Both the position numbers and the translations under genes were made by a program. DNA of 64,000 nucleotides from JADGRB01 sp963835825 (lineage in GTDB: Bacteria > Myxococcota_A > Polyangia > Fen-1088). Below, in pieces: positions 10,921 to 20,672 of the stretch (its first letter is position 1; every line of letters starts with the position of its first letter). The notes beneath the pieces are model-generated. The model was not told the origin of the DNA. It saw only the letters and a program-made list of their open reading frames with translations, and made no database searches. The stretch is from contig CAWIGZ010000001.1 in assembly GCA_963835825.1 (NCBI GenBank), positions 1,612,001-1,676,000 of the forward strand, read 5' to 3'.

Positions 10921-11739
10921 GTGGCGCGCTTCCTGACGCTGAACCTCTGGGGCGAAAACGGCCCCTGGGAGGCGCGGCTCGCGCTCGTCAACAAGCGGCT
11001 CGACGCCATCGCGCCCGACGTGATCGGTTTGCAAGAGGTGCGCGAGGTGCCGGAGCGGGTGCCGAATCAGGCGGCGCTGCTGGCGCGGGCGCGCGGCTGG
11101 CATCACGCCTTCGCGCCGACCTCCGTCTGGGGCGGCGGCCAAGAGGGGCTGGCCATCGTCTCGCGGTTTCCGATCGGCGCCCAGGAGTTCCGGCCGCTGC
11201 CGCACAGCACGGACGTCGAGGGGCGGGGGATCCTTTCGGCGCGGCTCGACGGCGAGGCGGGCGGGCTCTGGGTCCACACCACCCATCTCTCCTACCGCGA
11301 GCACGAGGGGCTCTGGCGCGAGGCGCAGGTGCAGTTCGTCGACGAGGTGGCAACCCGGCACGACAACGGCAACCCGCGGGTGGTCATGGGCGACTTCAAC
11401 ACCGTCCCCGACAGCGACGAGCTGCGCTGGTTGACCGGACAGCACACCCTGGGCGGCCGGCGCGTCGCCTATCAAGACGCCTGGGCGGCCGTTCGTCAGG
11501 ATCACCCCGGGTACACCTGGACCCGCGCCAACGACTACACCGAGAAGATGCACTGGCTGCGGCGTGACCGCCGGCTCGACTACATCTTCGTGACCCCCGT
11601 GCGGCGCGATCGCCGGGCCACCGTCCGCGCGGCCAGCCTGGCCTTCGACGAGCCCGAGATTGGCCCCGACGGCGAGCGCATCTTCGCCTCCGACCACTTC
11701 GGCGTCACCGCCGACGTGCAGCTTCTGGCAGAGTCGTAA
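10921..11739 (+). CDS. Endonuclease/exonuclease/phosphatase family protein
   Basis: About 272 residues from GTG 10921, which starts directly at the first strand of the fold (RFLTLNLWG). GTG 10867, 2 bases after queD, would add an 18-residue Cys-containing leader and tighter coupling. Metal- and phosphate-binding motifs: Asn in LNLW, Glu in IGLQEV, HTTHLSYR with the catalytic His, VMGDFNTVP, YIF near the end, and SDHFGV. This is a Mg-dependent phosphodiesterase or nuclease with unknown substrate (nucleic acid, inositol phosphate or lipid headgroup). It lies 3 bases upstream of a metallophosphoesterase, so the two are probably co-expressed. Confidence 0.85.
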   Translation: MARFLTLNLWGENGPWEARLALVNKRLDAIAPDVIGLQEVREVPERVPNQAALLARARGWHHAFAPTSVWGGGQEGLAIVSRFPIGAQEFRPLPHSTDVEGRGILSARLDGEAGGLWVHTTHLSYREHEGLWREAQVQFVDEVATRHDNGNPRVVMGDFNTVPDSDELRWLTGQHTLGGRRVAYQDAWAAVRQDHPGYTWTRANDYTEKMHWLRRDRRLDYIFVTPVRRDRRATVRAASLAFDEPEIGPDGERIFASDHFGVTADVQLLAES

Positions 11740-11742
11740 CCC

Positions 11743-12655
11743 ATGTTCCGCCTCGCGCACGTCACCGATCCCCACTTTCGCAGCGCCCGCGGCGGGCAGG
11801 GCATCCGCGCCGGCGAGCTGTGGGGCAAGCGGGCCGTCGGCTACGTGAACCTGGTGGTCAACCGCGTTCGCAAGCACAAGATGGAGCTGCTGGAAGACCT
11901 GCGGGTCGATCTGCGCGCCCAGGCCCCCGATCACCTGGCGGTGACCGGCGACCTGTCGAACATCGCCGTGACGGCCGAATGGCGTTCGGCGCTGGCCTGG
12001 CTGGACCTGTCGGGGGTGGCGCCCGACGCCATCTCCGTCATCCCGGGCAACCACGACGCCTACGTGCCCGAGGTGCTGGCCACGCGCGAGTTCGAGCGGC
12101 TCTTCGCCCCTTACCAGACGAGCGATCTCGACCGCCAAGGGGATGCCGAGAGCGCCCATTATCCCTTCGTCCAAATCCGCGAGCCGCTGGCGCTGATCGG
12201 CGTCTCGAGCGCCGTCGCCACCGGCGATCTCGGCGCCTGGGGGGCGATCGGCGAGGCGCAGCTCGCGCGGCTGGAGACGATCTTGAAAGCGCCGGAGCTG
12301 GCGTCCCTGACGCGCGTCGTGCTGGTGCACCACCCGCCGGTCCTCCACAAGGACGGGCGAGCACCGGAACCTGCGCGACCGGGCGGCCTTCGCCCAGGTC
12401 CTCGCCCGCGCCGGCGCCGACCTGGTGCTGCACGGCCACGATCACGAGGACCAGCGCGCCGAGCTGCCGGGACCCGACGGTCGGGCGATCCCCGTGATTG
12501 GCGCCGGCTCGGCGTCGTACGCGGGCGGGCCGGAGCGCCGGGCCCGCTACAGCGTGTACGAATTCGAAGGTCGGTCGATCACCTGGGTGAGCCGCGTTCA
12601 CGACGAGGCGACCAGCTTCTTCCGCGAAGCCCGCCGCGAGAGACTCGCGCCCTAA
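11743..12655 (+). CDS. Calcineurin-like metallophosphoesterase, one frameshift
   Basis: ATG 11743, 3 bases after the preceding gene. Metal-binding motifs in order: VTDPHF, VTGDLSN, PGNHDAY, VLVHHPP and, after a +1 frameshift, VLHGHDHED. The frame breaks at base 12358, where removing one C in GGG-C-GAG restores DGEHRNLRDRAAFAQVL and carries the frame to TAA 12653-12655. The total length is 3n+1, as expected for one extra base. With all five motifs present it is a complete dinuclear phosphoesterase of about 303 residues; substrate unknown. In frame the C-terminus ends in FREARRERLAP. Confidence 0.85.
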
Positions 12656-12822
12656 AGCGGCAGGATCGTCGCCGCGCGCGGGACGTGGACTCCTTCGCCG
12701 TCACCGGGCCGAGGCCGGCCTGTCGCGCCAGCGTCGCCTTGGCGCTACGGAGTTTTTGCGCGCTGGAAACGACGCGTTGACCGAAATTCTGAGATCGTAC
12801 CTCTGGGAGCGAGCCGGTAAGA

Positions 12823-13695
12823 ATGCAAGCGCGGGGTAGAAATGACGGACGGGAGGGGGCGGGCGGTGCCGTGGGCGCCGCGGCGAGCCCTCGGGGATTC
12901 TCGGCGCAGCTTCGCGGCGCCAGCCTCTGGGACTTGATCCAGATGGAGTGCCTGACGCGCTCGCACCGGGTGGTGCAGGTGATCGGCGAAGGGGGCGTCG
13001 GCTACCTCTACTTCGATCGCGGACAGATCGTGCACGCGACCACCGCGCAACGGACGGGCGAAGCCGCGGCGCTGGAGATCCTCGACTGGACCAACGGATC
13101 GTTCCAGGGCTGCGAGCGTTCCTGGCCGACGCAGGCGACCATCCGAACGTCGCACGAAGGACTCATCTTGCAGGCCGCCCAGCTGCGCGATGAGAGGCGC
13201 GCATCGAACCTGGTGGCCTTCCCGGCCCGCGGCGCCGCGGGCGATGAGGTCGACAGATACGAGGAGCTGGAGCTGAGCGAGCTCGACGACGCGGACGAGG
13301 AGACGGCGGCGGCGCGAGAAGATGAAGGAGGCGAGATGACGAGCCCAGGGACGGACGAAGCGCTGGTGACGCCCAGGCCGGTGGCGAAAGGCGGCGACGG
13401 GGGGCGCTCCGAGCTGGGGCCGGTCGGCGACTTCGCGGTCATGATGCGGCTGGGTCCGAACGGCGCGGTGGTGAGCAACCGGGGCGGCAGCGAAGAGCTG
13501 GCCGAGACGGTCGCCTACGCGCACCGCCTCCTGCAGCTGACGGGCGAGCTCCTGGGCTTCGACGAATTCGCGGCGGTCGAGTGCGGATTCGTCGATGGGC
13601 GCTGCATCGTCTTCTCCGACGGCGACGGGCTCGTCACGCTGCGGCCCCGTCCGGAGGTCAACCTCCAGACCTTGCGCGAGAAGCTGGGACTGTGA
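12823..13695 (+). CDS. DUF4388 (PATAN-like) regulatory protein
   Basis: 290 residues. Residues 25-130 match the DUF4388 pattern (GFSAQLRGASLWDLIQMECLTRS, then LYFDRGQIVHA and EILDWTNGSF), a domain found in two-component and gliding or motility regulators of cyanobacteria and myxobacteria. An acidic linker (about 145-180) is followed by a C-terminal roadblock-like module (GPVGDFAVMMRLGPNGAVV to the end). Its stop overlaps the start of the next gene, a stand-alone roadblock protein, suggesting the two products form a complex, perhaps with a Ras-like GTPase encoded elsewhere. GGGAGCGAG lies upstream of ATG 12823. Confidence 0.75.
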   Translation: MQARGRNDGREGAGGAVGAAASPRGFSAQLRGASLWDLIQMECLTRSHRVVQVIGEGGVGYLYFDRGQIVHATTAQRTGEAAALEILDWTNGSFQGCERSWPTQATIRTSHEGLILQAAQLRDERRASNLVAFPARGAAGDEVDRYEELELSELDDADEETAAAREDEGGEMTSPGTDEALVTPRPVAKGGDGGRSELGPVGDFAVMMRLGPNGAVVSNRGGSEELAETVAYAHRLLQLTGELLGFDEFAAVECGFVDGRCIVFSDGDGLVTLRPRPEVNLQTLREKLGL

Positions 13696-14216
13696 ACGCC
13701 GAGGCGGCCGCGACGCGCGGCGAAGGGGTGCGGACCAGCCTGGCCACGCTCAAGGACGTGGCCGGCATCGCCGGCAGCTTCGTCTGCACCGCCAGCGGCC
13801 GGCTGATCGCGCGGGAGATCCCGGCGCTGTTCGACGACGCGGTCCTCGCCGAGGCCGGCAGCCGGCTGCTGCGGATCAGCGAGACCTTCGCCGCCGGCGG
13901 CGACGCGCTGGAGTTCGCCGTGGTCCGCTACGGCGAAAACCGTCTCTACCTGAAGACGGTCGCCGGCGGGATGCTCTGCATCGTGGTCGTCGGCGAGGTC
14001 AACATGCCGGCCCTCCGCATGGCCGCCAATCTCGTCGGGCGGCGGATCGCCTCCGCGATCTCCCAGGCCGAGACGGAGCCGCCGCCGCCGGTGTCCCCCG
14101 CACCGTCGCCCCGTCCGATCCCGGCGACGCCGGCCGGGAGAAGGACGTCGCCGGCCGGCGCGCCCGCCTCGAGCAGCGCGCCGGGGCGCCGGTTTCGCGG
14201 ACGGTCGCTCGACTAG
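13692..14216 (+). CDS. Roadblock/LC7 domain protein
   Basis: 174 residues from GTG 13692 (overlaps the previous stop by 4 bases). Residues 15-125 fit the roadblock/LC7 fold used by MglB-type regulators of small GTPases: a helix with VRTSLATLKDVAGIAGSFV, strands around ASGRLIAREIP, and LYLKTVAGGMLCIVVVGEVN. The rest is a Pro/Ser/Arg-rich, probably disordered tail. In this context it likely pairs with the DUF4388 protein in signal-dependent regulation. No GTPase gene is in the window. Confidence 0.75.
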   Translation: MNAEAAATRGEGVRTSLATLKDVAGIAGSFVCTASGRLIAREIPALFDDAVLAEAGSRLLRISETFAAGGDALEFAVVRYGENRLYLKTVAGGMLCIVVVGEVNMPALRMAANLVGRRIASAISQAETEPPPPVSPAPSPRPIPATPAGRRTSPAGAPASSSAPGRRFRGRSLD

Positions 14217-14229
14217 AGCCACCGCTCGG

Positions 14230-15597
14230 CTATTTGGCGGGACGGTCCTTGACGATGGCCAGCGCGGCGCTGGCGTCGCGCGCCTCACGCGGCGCCGGAT
14301 CCGGCTCGGGCACCACCGTCACGTCCGGCAGCAGATCGGCGATGGTCAGCCCGGCGATCCGCCGCTTGCGCTCCTCGTCGAGCTCAACCACCAGATCGCG
14401 CAGCACCGGGGAGGTGTTGCCGTGCGCGATCTCGACGTCGGTCGAGCGAAAGGCGGCCAGCACCTCCTCGAGCCGGATCGCCGTGGCCGAACGTCCCGGC
14501 ACGTAGCCGTTGAGATCGCCGCGCACCTCGGCGATGAGGCCGCGGGCCTTCAGCCGGGCGACGAGCCGCTCGACGTTGTGCGGGGTGAGGCCGAAGTCGC
14601 TCACCAGGCGCTCCTTGGGATGACCGGCGCCGCCCGCCTGGTGGGTCGCCGCGACCGCCGCCAGGATCTGGGCGGCGACGAGCCCGTTGATCGGCTCGTC
14701 GTCGCGCTGCCGCCGGTCCTCCGCCTCGAGCAGCCGCAGGTTCTGCAGCGCGTGGGTGATCTCGGCGCCGAGCAGGATCAGCACCCAGGCGGCGTAGATC
14801 CAGACCAGCACCAGCGGCACGAGCCCGAGCGGACCGTACACGCTGTTGTAGCTCTTGAGCATGATCCGCTCGGCGAAGTGGACGAAGAGGTACTTGGTCA
14901 CCTCCAGCAGGCAGGCCGTCGCCAGCGCCCCCGCCGTCGCCGCCGACCAATCGACGTTGGTGCGCGGCAGCAGCTTGTTCATGAGGATGAGGCCGGTCAG
15001 CTCGATCATGAACGGCGCGAAGAACCGCGTCATGCCGTCGGCCGAGATGAGCCGCCCCGACCAGTAGAGCGAGAACCCGGCCAGCGTCGGCAGCAGGGTG
15101 ACCATGGCGTAGAAGGTCAGGAACTTGCCGATCAGGGTGCGGCGCTGCCCGACGCGCCAGATGTCGTTGAAGATCCGCTCGACGTAGCTGTAGAGCGAGT
15201 AGCAGGTGACGATGGTGAAGATGAGACCGCCGCCCCCGAGGGCGCCGATGCTGACCTTGCCGGCGAACGACTGGATCCGCTCGCTGACGTCGGACATCCG
15301 CGGGAAGACGTGCTCGGAGAAGAACTGCAGGAGGCGCGACTCGGCGTCCAGCGAGCCGACCCCCCGCAGGATCGAGAACGCGATCGCCGTGACCGGCACC
15401 AGCGACAGCGCCGTCTGAAAGGCCAGCGCCGCCGCCTGCTGCGGACACTTGTCGCGCGCCCACTGCGCCAGGATCCGGATCGACAGCCGGTAGACGAAGA
15501 TCGCCGCCCGCGCCCGGCGCGACAGGCGCACGGTGGCGGCGGCCGTGTAGGGGTTCGTCTCCAGGAAGACCCGGAACTGCTTGAACGTCCGCCGCAT
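14230..15597 (-). CDS. YihY/BrkB membrane protein with winged-helix tail
   Basis: 455 residues, family YihY/UPF0761 (BrkB, formerly called ribonuclease BN). The family signature is visible: CPQQAAALAFQTALSLVPVTA, SLYSYVERIFNDIWRV, FLTFYAMVTLLPTLAG, YNSVYGPLGLVPLVLVWIY and WVLILLGAEITHAL. Six membrane helices lie within residues 30-275. The remaining 180 residues are cytoplasmic and resemble a winged helix (VSDFGLTPHNVERLVARLK), an extension known in some deltaproteobacterial members. Role unknown; transport or envelope integrity is suspected. Second gene of a minus-strand pair with the LCAT-like hydrolase. Confidence 0.85.
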   Translation of the reverse strand: MRRTFKQFRVFLETNPYTAAATVRLSRRARAAIFVYRLSIRILAQWARDKCPQQAAALAFQTALSLVPVTAIAFSILRGVGSLDAESRLLQFFSEHVFPRMSDVSERIQSFAGKVSIGALGGGGLIFTIVTCYSLYSYVERIFNDIWRVGQRRTLIGKFLTFYAMVTLLPTLAGFSLYWSGRLISADGMTRFFAPFMIELTGLILMNKLLPRTNVDWSAATAGALATACLLEVTKYLFVHFAERIMLKSYNSVYGPLGLVPLVLVWIYAAWVLILLGAEITHALQNLRLLEAEDRRQRDDEPINGLVAAQILAAVAATHQAGGAGHPKERLVSDFGLTPHNVERLVARLKARGLIAEVRGDLNGYVPGRSATAIRLEEVLAAFRSTDVEIAHGNTSPVLRDLVVELDEERKRRIAGLTIADLLPDVTVVPEPDPAPREARDASAALAIVKDRPAK

Positions 15598-15672
15598 CCC
15601 TGGGATCAGTAGAAACCCTGGCGGGGCATCCCGGCAAGCGAAGTTCCGCGCGAGGACCGCATTGGCGCGCGC

Positions 15673-16689
15673 TCAGCGCAGTGCGGCCAGAATGGCTTCG
15701 AAGGCGAGCCGCGTCCGGATCATGTCGCGGTGGCGGGTGACCGGGATCTTGACCACCTCGGGCTCGGCGCCGGCCCAGGCGTGCGCCGCCTCGACGGAGA
15801 TGGTGCCGTCTCCGTCGGTCACCGCGGCCTGGGCGAGGCCGGCCAACCGCCCTTCGCCGGGCAGGCGGGCGCGCCCCTTCTCCACGACGATCCGGACCTG
15901 GGTCGGCAGCCCGGTTCCGCAGATGCAGATCAGCCGGCGCGGGGCCGCCGCCCCGTCGAGCACGCGGTAGAGCTCGCGCACGCCCGCCAGCCGCTTCCGC
16001 ACCACCTCGGTCCAGACCGGGTCGTCGGGGTGGCGGCGAAAAACCGACATCCGCAGCCGGCGCCAGGTCTCGACGTCGTAGAGGTCGTAATCGGCGCCGG
16101 GGATGAACTGCGCGCTGCCCGGCTCGGGGATCGAATCGAGCCCTCCCGGGCAGGACATGAACTCCTCGGGGCTCACCCGCCGGCCGAGCGGCGCGAAACG
16201 AAAGCCGGCGTCGAGACAGGCGACCGTCTCGACCGTGCCGGCGTGGGCGCCGCCCGAGGTGACCACCCGCGCGACGGGAAGCGACCGATCGGCGGCATAG
16301 GCGGCCCGCACGATGGGACCCCCGTTCGACAGCCCGAGGATGTCGATCTCGTCGCCGCAAGCCGACGCGAGGCGCCGCACCTCGGCCGCCAGCGTGACCC
16401 CGAGGTCGACCACCGGACGCCGCCAGTCGTAGGCGAAGTAGTGCAGCGTCTGTCCGGGGCGGTACCCCCCCTCGCAGAGCGCCTTCTCTAGTGCGCCGAC
16501 CAGATCGTACTTGAAGCCGAACAGCAGAGGGAGCCCGCGCAGGAGCTCCTTGGGCTGGCCCCGCAACCCCGCCAGCGTTCCAATCGGTGGCCCACCGTAG
16601 AGCTGTCCGAACCGGCCCCAGATATAGCCGAGCTCGTCGTCGTGAATCGCGGTGCAGAACAGCCCCGGGACCACCAGCAGCGGGCGCAA
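15673..16689 (-). CDS. LCAT-like alpha/beta hydrolase
   Basis: 338 residues from TTG 16689. The start is inferred because the protein opens at the first core strand, RPLLVVPGLF. The family pattern of lecithin:cholesterol acyltransferase-like enzymes is clear: FAYDWRRP, the nucleophile elbow LGLSNGGP (G-x-S-x-G with Ser), a possible catalytic Asp in VTDGDGTIS and His in VTRHRDM. It is probably a lipase or acyltransferase acting on lipids or polyesters. No signal peptide is seen. Its start is divergent from the FHA regulator across a 100-base region containing two palindromic sites. Confidence 0.75.
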   Translation of the reverse strand: MRPLLVVPGLFCTAIHDDELGYIWGRFGQLYGGPPIGTLAGLRGQPKELLRGLPLLFGFKYDLVGALEKALCEGGYRPGQTLHYFAYDWRRPVVDLGVTLAAEVRRLASACGDEIDILGLSNGGPIVRAAYAADRSLPVARVVTSGGAHAGTVETVACLDAGFRFAPLGRRVSPEEFMSCPGGLDSIPEPGSAQFIPGADYDLYDVETWRRLRMSVFRRHPDDPVWTEVVRKRLAGVRELYRVLDGAAAPRRLICICGTGLPTQVRIVVEKGRARLPGEGRLAGLAQAAVTDGDGTISVEAAHAWAGAEPEVVKIPVTRHRDMIRTRLAFEAILAALR

Positions 16690-16692
16690 GGT

Positions 16693-16742
16693 CGTGACAC
16701 GGTAGCAGAGGCGGGCCTCAGCCTCGAATTCTTCGTGTCACG
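16693..16742. promoter_or_regulatory. Paired CGTGNCACG palindromes in divergent promoter region
   Basis: CGTGACACG (16693-16701) and CGTGTCACG (16734-16742) are each 9-base palindromes and also exact reverse complements of each other. Their centres are 41 bases apart, about four helical turns, so a dimeric regulator could bind both on one face. They lie between the LCAT-like gene (start 16689, minus) and the first FHA-AAA+ regulator (start 16792, plus). Operator function is inferred. Confidence 0.45.
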
Positions 16743-16791
16743 CGGGACGGTTTTGAGGATCCGGGTGACTGTTGTATCCACAGGGAGGCGG

Positions 16792-18123
16792 ATGCAGTCA
16801 GTCGAGAAGGCTCATGACACGGAGCCGGAGGAGGCCCCGGCCGGCAATGCTCCGCGGCGACACGCGGTGTTGTTGACCGCCTCGTTCGGCCACCGGCGCG
16901 AGGTCCGGTTGCCGAGTGAAGGTTCGCTGATCATCGGCCGCGGCCAGGAGGCGGCCGGCGGAGCGCTGTTCGACAATCGGCTCCTCTCGCGCGAGCATCT
17001 GCGAATCACCCGCACCGCGCGGGGGTACGAGATCGAGGACCTCGGCAGCACCAACGGGACCTTCCTCGACGGGCCGCGGCTCGAGCGGCCGACCCGGCTG
17101 GCGAGCGGTGCGCTCGTCCTGTTCGGAAACCAGGTCGCGGTGTTTCGGCTGGTGTCCGACGCCGAGCTGGCGGCCTTGCGGGAGGACGCCGCCACGCCCT
17201 TCGGTCCCGTGCCGACCTTCTCGCCGGCGCTGGCGCTGATCCATGCGCGTCTGCGCAAGCTGGCCCGCACCGACGCCGAGCTCCTTCTGGTCGGCGAGAC
17301 GGGCGTGGGCAAGGAGATCTGCGCGCGGGCCGTCCACCGAGCCTCCGGGCGGAAGGGGCGATTCGTGGCGATCAACTGCACGGCGCTGCCGGCGGCCCTG
17401 GTGGAGAGCGAGCTGTTCGGGTATCGCGCCGGCGCCCATTCGACCGCCAGGGGCGCCAAGGCCGGCCTGGTGGAGGCCGCCGAGGGGGGGACCCTGCTGC
17501 TCGACGAGATTGGCGACATGGCTGCCGATCTCCAGATCAAGTTGTTCCGGTTCCTGCAGGACCGCAGCTTCAGCCCGCTCGGTTCGACCAAGGTTCGCCG
17601 GGTCGACGTCCGGGTGATCGCGGCGACGACGCGGCAGGTGATCGGCACGGGGCCGGGCGCGTTGCGCGTCGACCTGGTCGCACGCCTGGGAACGGAGCCG
17701 ATCGGCATTCCGCCGCTGCGCAAGCGGCCGGAGGAGATCCTCTCGCTGGTGGCGCACTTCGCCGCCGGGACGCTGCGCGAGATCGAGCCGGCCGCGGTGC
17801 GGGCGTTGTGCCTCTACGGCTGGCCGCTCAACGTCCGCGAGCTGGAGAAGACCATCGCCCATGCGTTGGCCCTGACCACCGGCGTCCGTCTGCGGCTCGA
17901 ACACCTGCCGGCCGCCGTCCGCGGTGCGCTCCAGCGAGGCGCCCCCATCGAAATCCGACGCCGCGACCCTCGGCCCGCCCCGGACGCCAACGAGCTCGAG
18001 CAGCTCTTGAAGCAGCACGACGGCAATGTGGCCAGCGTGGCGCGGGCGCTCGACCGCAAGTGGAACGTGGTTTGGCGGTGGGTGGTGAAGCACAAGCTGC
18101 AGCCGGGAAAGTTCCGTGGCTGA
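16792..18123 (+). CDS. FHA-AAA+-Fis regulator without GAFTGA motif, copy 1
   Basis: 443 residues from ATG 16792, preceded by AGGGAGG. Residues 20-122 form a forkhead-associated domain (IIGRG, SREHLRI, GSTNGTFLDG) that binds phosphothreonine. Residues 145-375 are an NtrC-type AAA+ domain: Walker A GETGVGKE, Walker B LLLDEIGDM, the ESELFGY segment and an arginine-finger region. The sigma-54 contact loop GAFTGA is replaced by GAHSTA, so ordinary sigma-54 activation is unlikely. A Fis-like helix-turn-helix (VASVARALDRKWNVVWRWV) ends the protein. The stop overlaps the start of kinase 1 by 8 bases; the kinase may phosphorylate or be read by this FHA domain. Confidence 0.88.
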   Translation: MQSVEKAHDTEPEEAPAGNAPRRHAVLLTASFGHRREVRLPSEGSLIIGRGQEAAGGALFDNRLLSREHLRITRTARGYEIEDLGSTNGTFLDGPRLERPTRLASGALVLFGNQVAVFRLVSDAELAALREDAATPFGPVPTFSPALALIHARLRKLARTDAELLLVGETGVGKEICARAVHRASGRKGRFVAINCTALPAALVESELFGYRAGAHSTARGAKAGLVEAAEGGTLLLDEIGDMAADLQIKLFRFLQDRSFSPLGSTKVRRVDVRVIAATTRQVIGTGPGALRVDLVARLGTEPIGIPPLRKRPEEILSLVAHFAAGTLREIEPAAVRALCLYGWPLNVRELEKTIAHALALTTGVRLRLEHLPAAVRGALQRGAPIEIRRRDPRPAPDANELEQLLKQHDGNVASVARALDRKWNVVWRWVVKHKLQPGKFRG

Positions 18124-20672
18124 GGACGAGGACGAGAACGAGCCGACGGCGCGTCTGCCGGAAACCGAGGTCGAACGTCCAGCTCCGACGACGGCTTCGC
18201 CCTCCGTCCCGCTGCGCTCCGGAACGGTCCTCGGCGGGCGTTACGAGATCGGCAAGACCATCGGGCAGGGGGGCATGGGGGTGGTGGTCCAGGCCTTCGA
18301 CAGGACGCTGGGGGTCGAGGTCGCGATCAAGATTGTCCGCGCGGAGTACGCCGGCGAGCGAGAGTGGAGCGAACGGCTGGCCCGCGAGGTGAAGCTGGCG
18401 CGGCAGATCCAGCACCCCAACGTCTGCCGCGTCTTCGACTACGCCCAGGCCGACGGGCGGGCCTTTCTGATCATGGAGCTGGCAACGGGCGGCGCGCTGC
18501 GCGACGAAATTCGTGCCGGGAAGGCCGCGGCGCGGCCCCTGGCCGCCCGGATCACCGACGCGCGCGCGATCGCCGCCGGCCTGGCTGCCATCCACGCGGC
18601 CGGGATCGTCCATCGAGACATCTCTCCCCAGAACGCGCTGCGGATGAGCGACGGGCGTCTGGTGCTGTCGGACTTCGGTCTGGCCACCGATTCGTTCGAC
18701 GGCACGACGAGCATCCGGGGCGGCACGGTGGCGTACATGGCCCCCGAGGTGGTGCGCGGCGGTCGGGCCACCTTCGCGGCGGACATCTGGGCCCTCGGCG
18801 CCGTCATCCACGAGGCCGTCTTCGGACAGCGCCTGCGGTGGGACTCGGAGAGCGGGGCGATGCGCAGCCCGTCGGCGGCCGCCGGCTGAGCCGCGACGGA
18901 ACGGAGTGTCCTCGAGATTCTGCCGCGCCTGCCTGGCCGCCGAAGCCCGCGCGCCGGCCGCGCGACGCCGGCGAGATCGCGGCGCGGCTCAGCGAGCGCG
19001 GGACTGGCGCGGTCGGCGGTCCTCTGGCGGCGTCGATGGATGGCGACGGCGACGGCGGCGGCCTTGGTGATCGCCGCCGTCATCGTCGGTGCGCGGCGGG
19101 TCAGGAGCGCACGAAGGCGCGCCGCAGACGGTGGCCGGCGCCGCGGGCCCCGTCGATCCGCTCATGATTGTCCCGGCCGGCGAGCCGGACGATTGGACCG
19201 GACAAGGCGAAGGTCCTGGCCGAAGTGCCGGAACGGATCCGTTGCATGGTCTCGCTCCCCGATCACCACACCGTCCGGTTCGTCTGGGGTTACCCTCCGC
19301 ACGCCGAGGACGTCGACGTCCGCACCGGCAAGCGCAGCCCCTCGCCGCTGGTCGCGGAGCCTATGCTGAGGGCTGCCCGGATCTCTCCCCAGACGGCCGA
19401 CGCCTCGTCTATACCGGCCACACGCCCGACGAGCGCGCCTATGCCTTCGTCTCCCTGCAGCCGGACGGCCGCGATGGGGTGCCGGAAGTCCCGACGGCCG
19501 AGCCGACGATGTCTTCGGATCCGGTCTGGCTGACCGGACAGCGAGACCTTCACGTACGACATCGACGGCTCCCACGTCGGGGTGTTTTCGCTGGCGACCA
19601 AACGCAGCGAGGTCGTACCCGCGACGGACGCGCCGATCTTCACCACCTACCATGCGGTCACCGGAGATCGAATCTTCGTGTCGTCCGTCCTGCAATCGAT
19701 GGAGACGGACATCGGTGAATTCTCGCTTCCACGCCTGAAGCAGATGGTTCATTTCCGTTTGCCGATGCCGGTGTTGGATGTGACATCCCCGGGCAACGGC
19801 GAATACTACTGCTCGGCGATGCGCGGCGCCCACTGGGTCCTCGTCCAGATCGAGCCTGCCAGGCACCGCGGTCGTTTCGTCGGCGAGATCCCGGGCCAAT
19901 CGTTTCGCACGCCGCTGTTCCTCGAACAGGGCGCCGCCTTTGTCAGCAGCGCGAGAAGCGAATACCTGGTCGTGCGGTCCGGGAAAACAGAATCCCGTGT
20001 GCCAGTGGGCGACGAGATCATTTGGGCGTCCCGGTGTGGCGACAGGATCATCGCCACCGAATCGAAGAAGGGAACCGCTCGAACAGTGTGGCTCGATCGG
20101 ACAGGGAAGGTCGACGACACGTTGGCCGATAGCGAGAGGACGCTGACGCCGACATGCTCGTCCGACGGGGCGCTGATGTTCATGGGGACCTTCGGCCCCA
20201 AGTCGGGCCTGCGCCGTTGCGACCAGGGAGGTTGCCGACAGATCTTCGAGGGAAGCACGCGATGGGCGGCCGTGTCTCCCGACGACAGCCGCCTGGCGTT
20301 CTTGGAATCGGACAATCGAGGACACGTCATTCGCTGGATCGCAGCCGATGGTCGGGGCGGCGGTCGCGAGATCGTGGGCGTCGATACCGGGTGTGCAGCC
20401 CGGCTGGGCGAACGACAGGGCTCTCTGGGTCGCGGTACGCAAAGGGCGGAAGGTGATCTGGACGGAGTTCGATACCGACTCGGCGCTCCCGACCGGCCGT
20501 ACGCTGGCCGGGAACCACCGACTGCTCAGATGGGGTTGCCGACCCCGCGTCACCCGTCAAGGCGGCGGTCGAGGATCGAGACCAGCTTCCGAGGCCAGCT
20601 CCGTTTCCTGCCGGAGAAATATCTTCCGGGCCGATCGCCGAGTCGATAGGCTGTCGCGCGGCGTCAAGATGA
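18116..20672 (+). CDS. Ser/Thr protein kinase 1 with beta-propeller-like sensor, several frameshifts
   Basis: The kinase domain is in one frame from GTG 18116: GQGGMGVV loop, VAIK lysine, IVHRDISPQN catalytic loop, LSDFGLATD, and APE in YMAPEVV. The frame stops at 18889, inside a region that aligns with kinase 2, and the rest is spread over all three frames: a membrane helix (ATATAAALVIAAVIVG, 19043-19090), then an outer region matching kinase 2 (HAEDVDVRTGKRSPSPLV; LSPDGRRLVYTG; a long piece from 19582). The last piece, starting VADPASPVKAAVED, ends at TGA 20670-20672, overlapping the next ATG (ATGA). At least six indels are needed. It is probably one intact 850-residue kinase damaged by sequence errors; true decay cannot be excluded. 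Confidence 0.75.
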
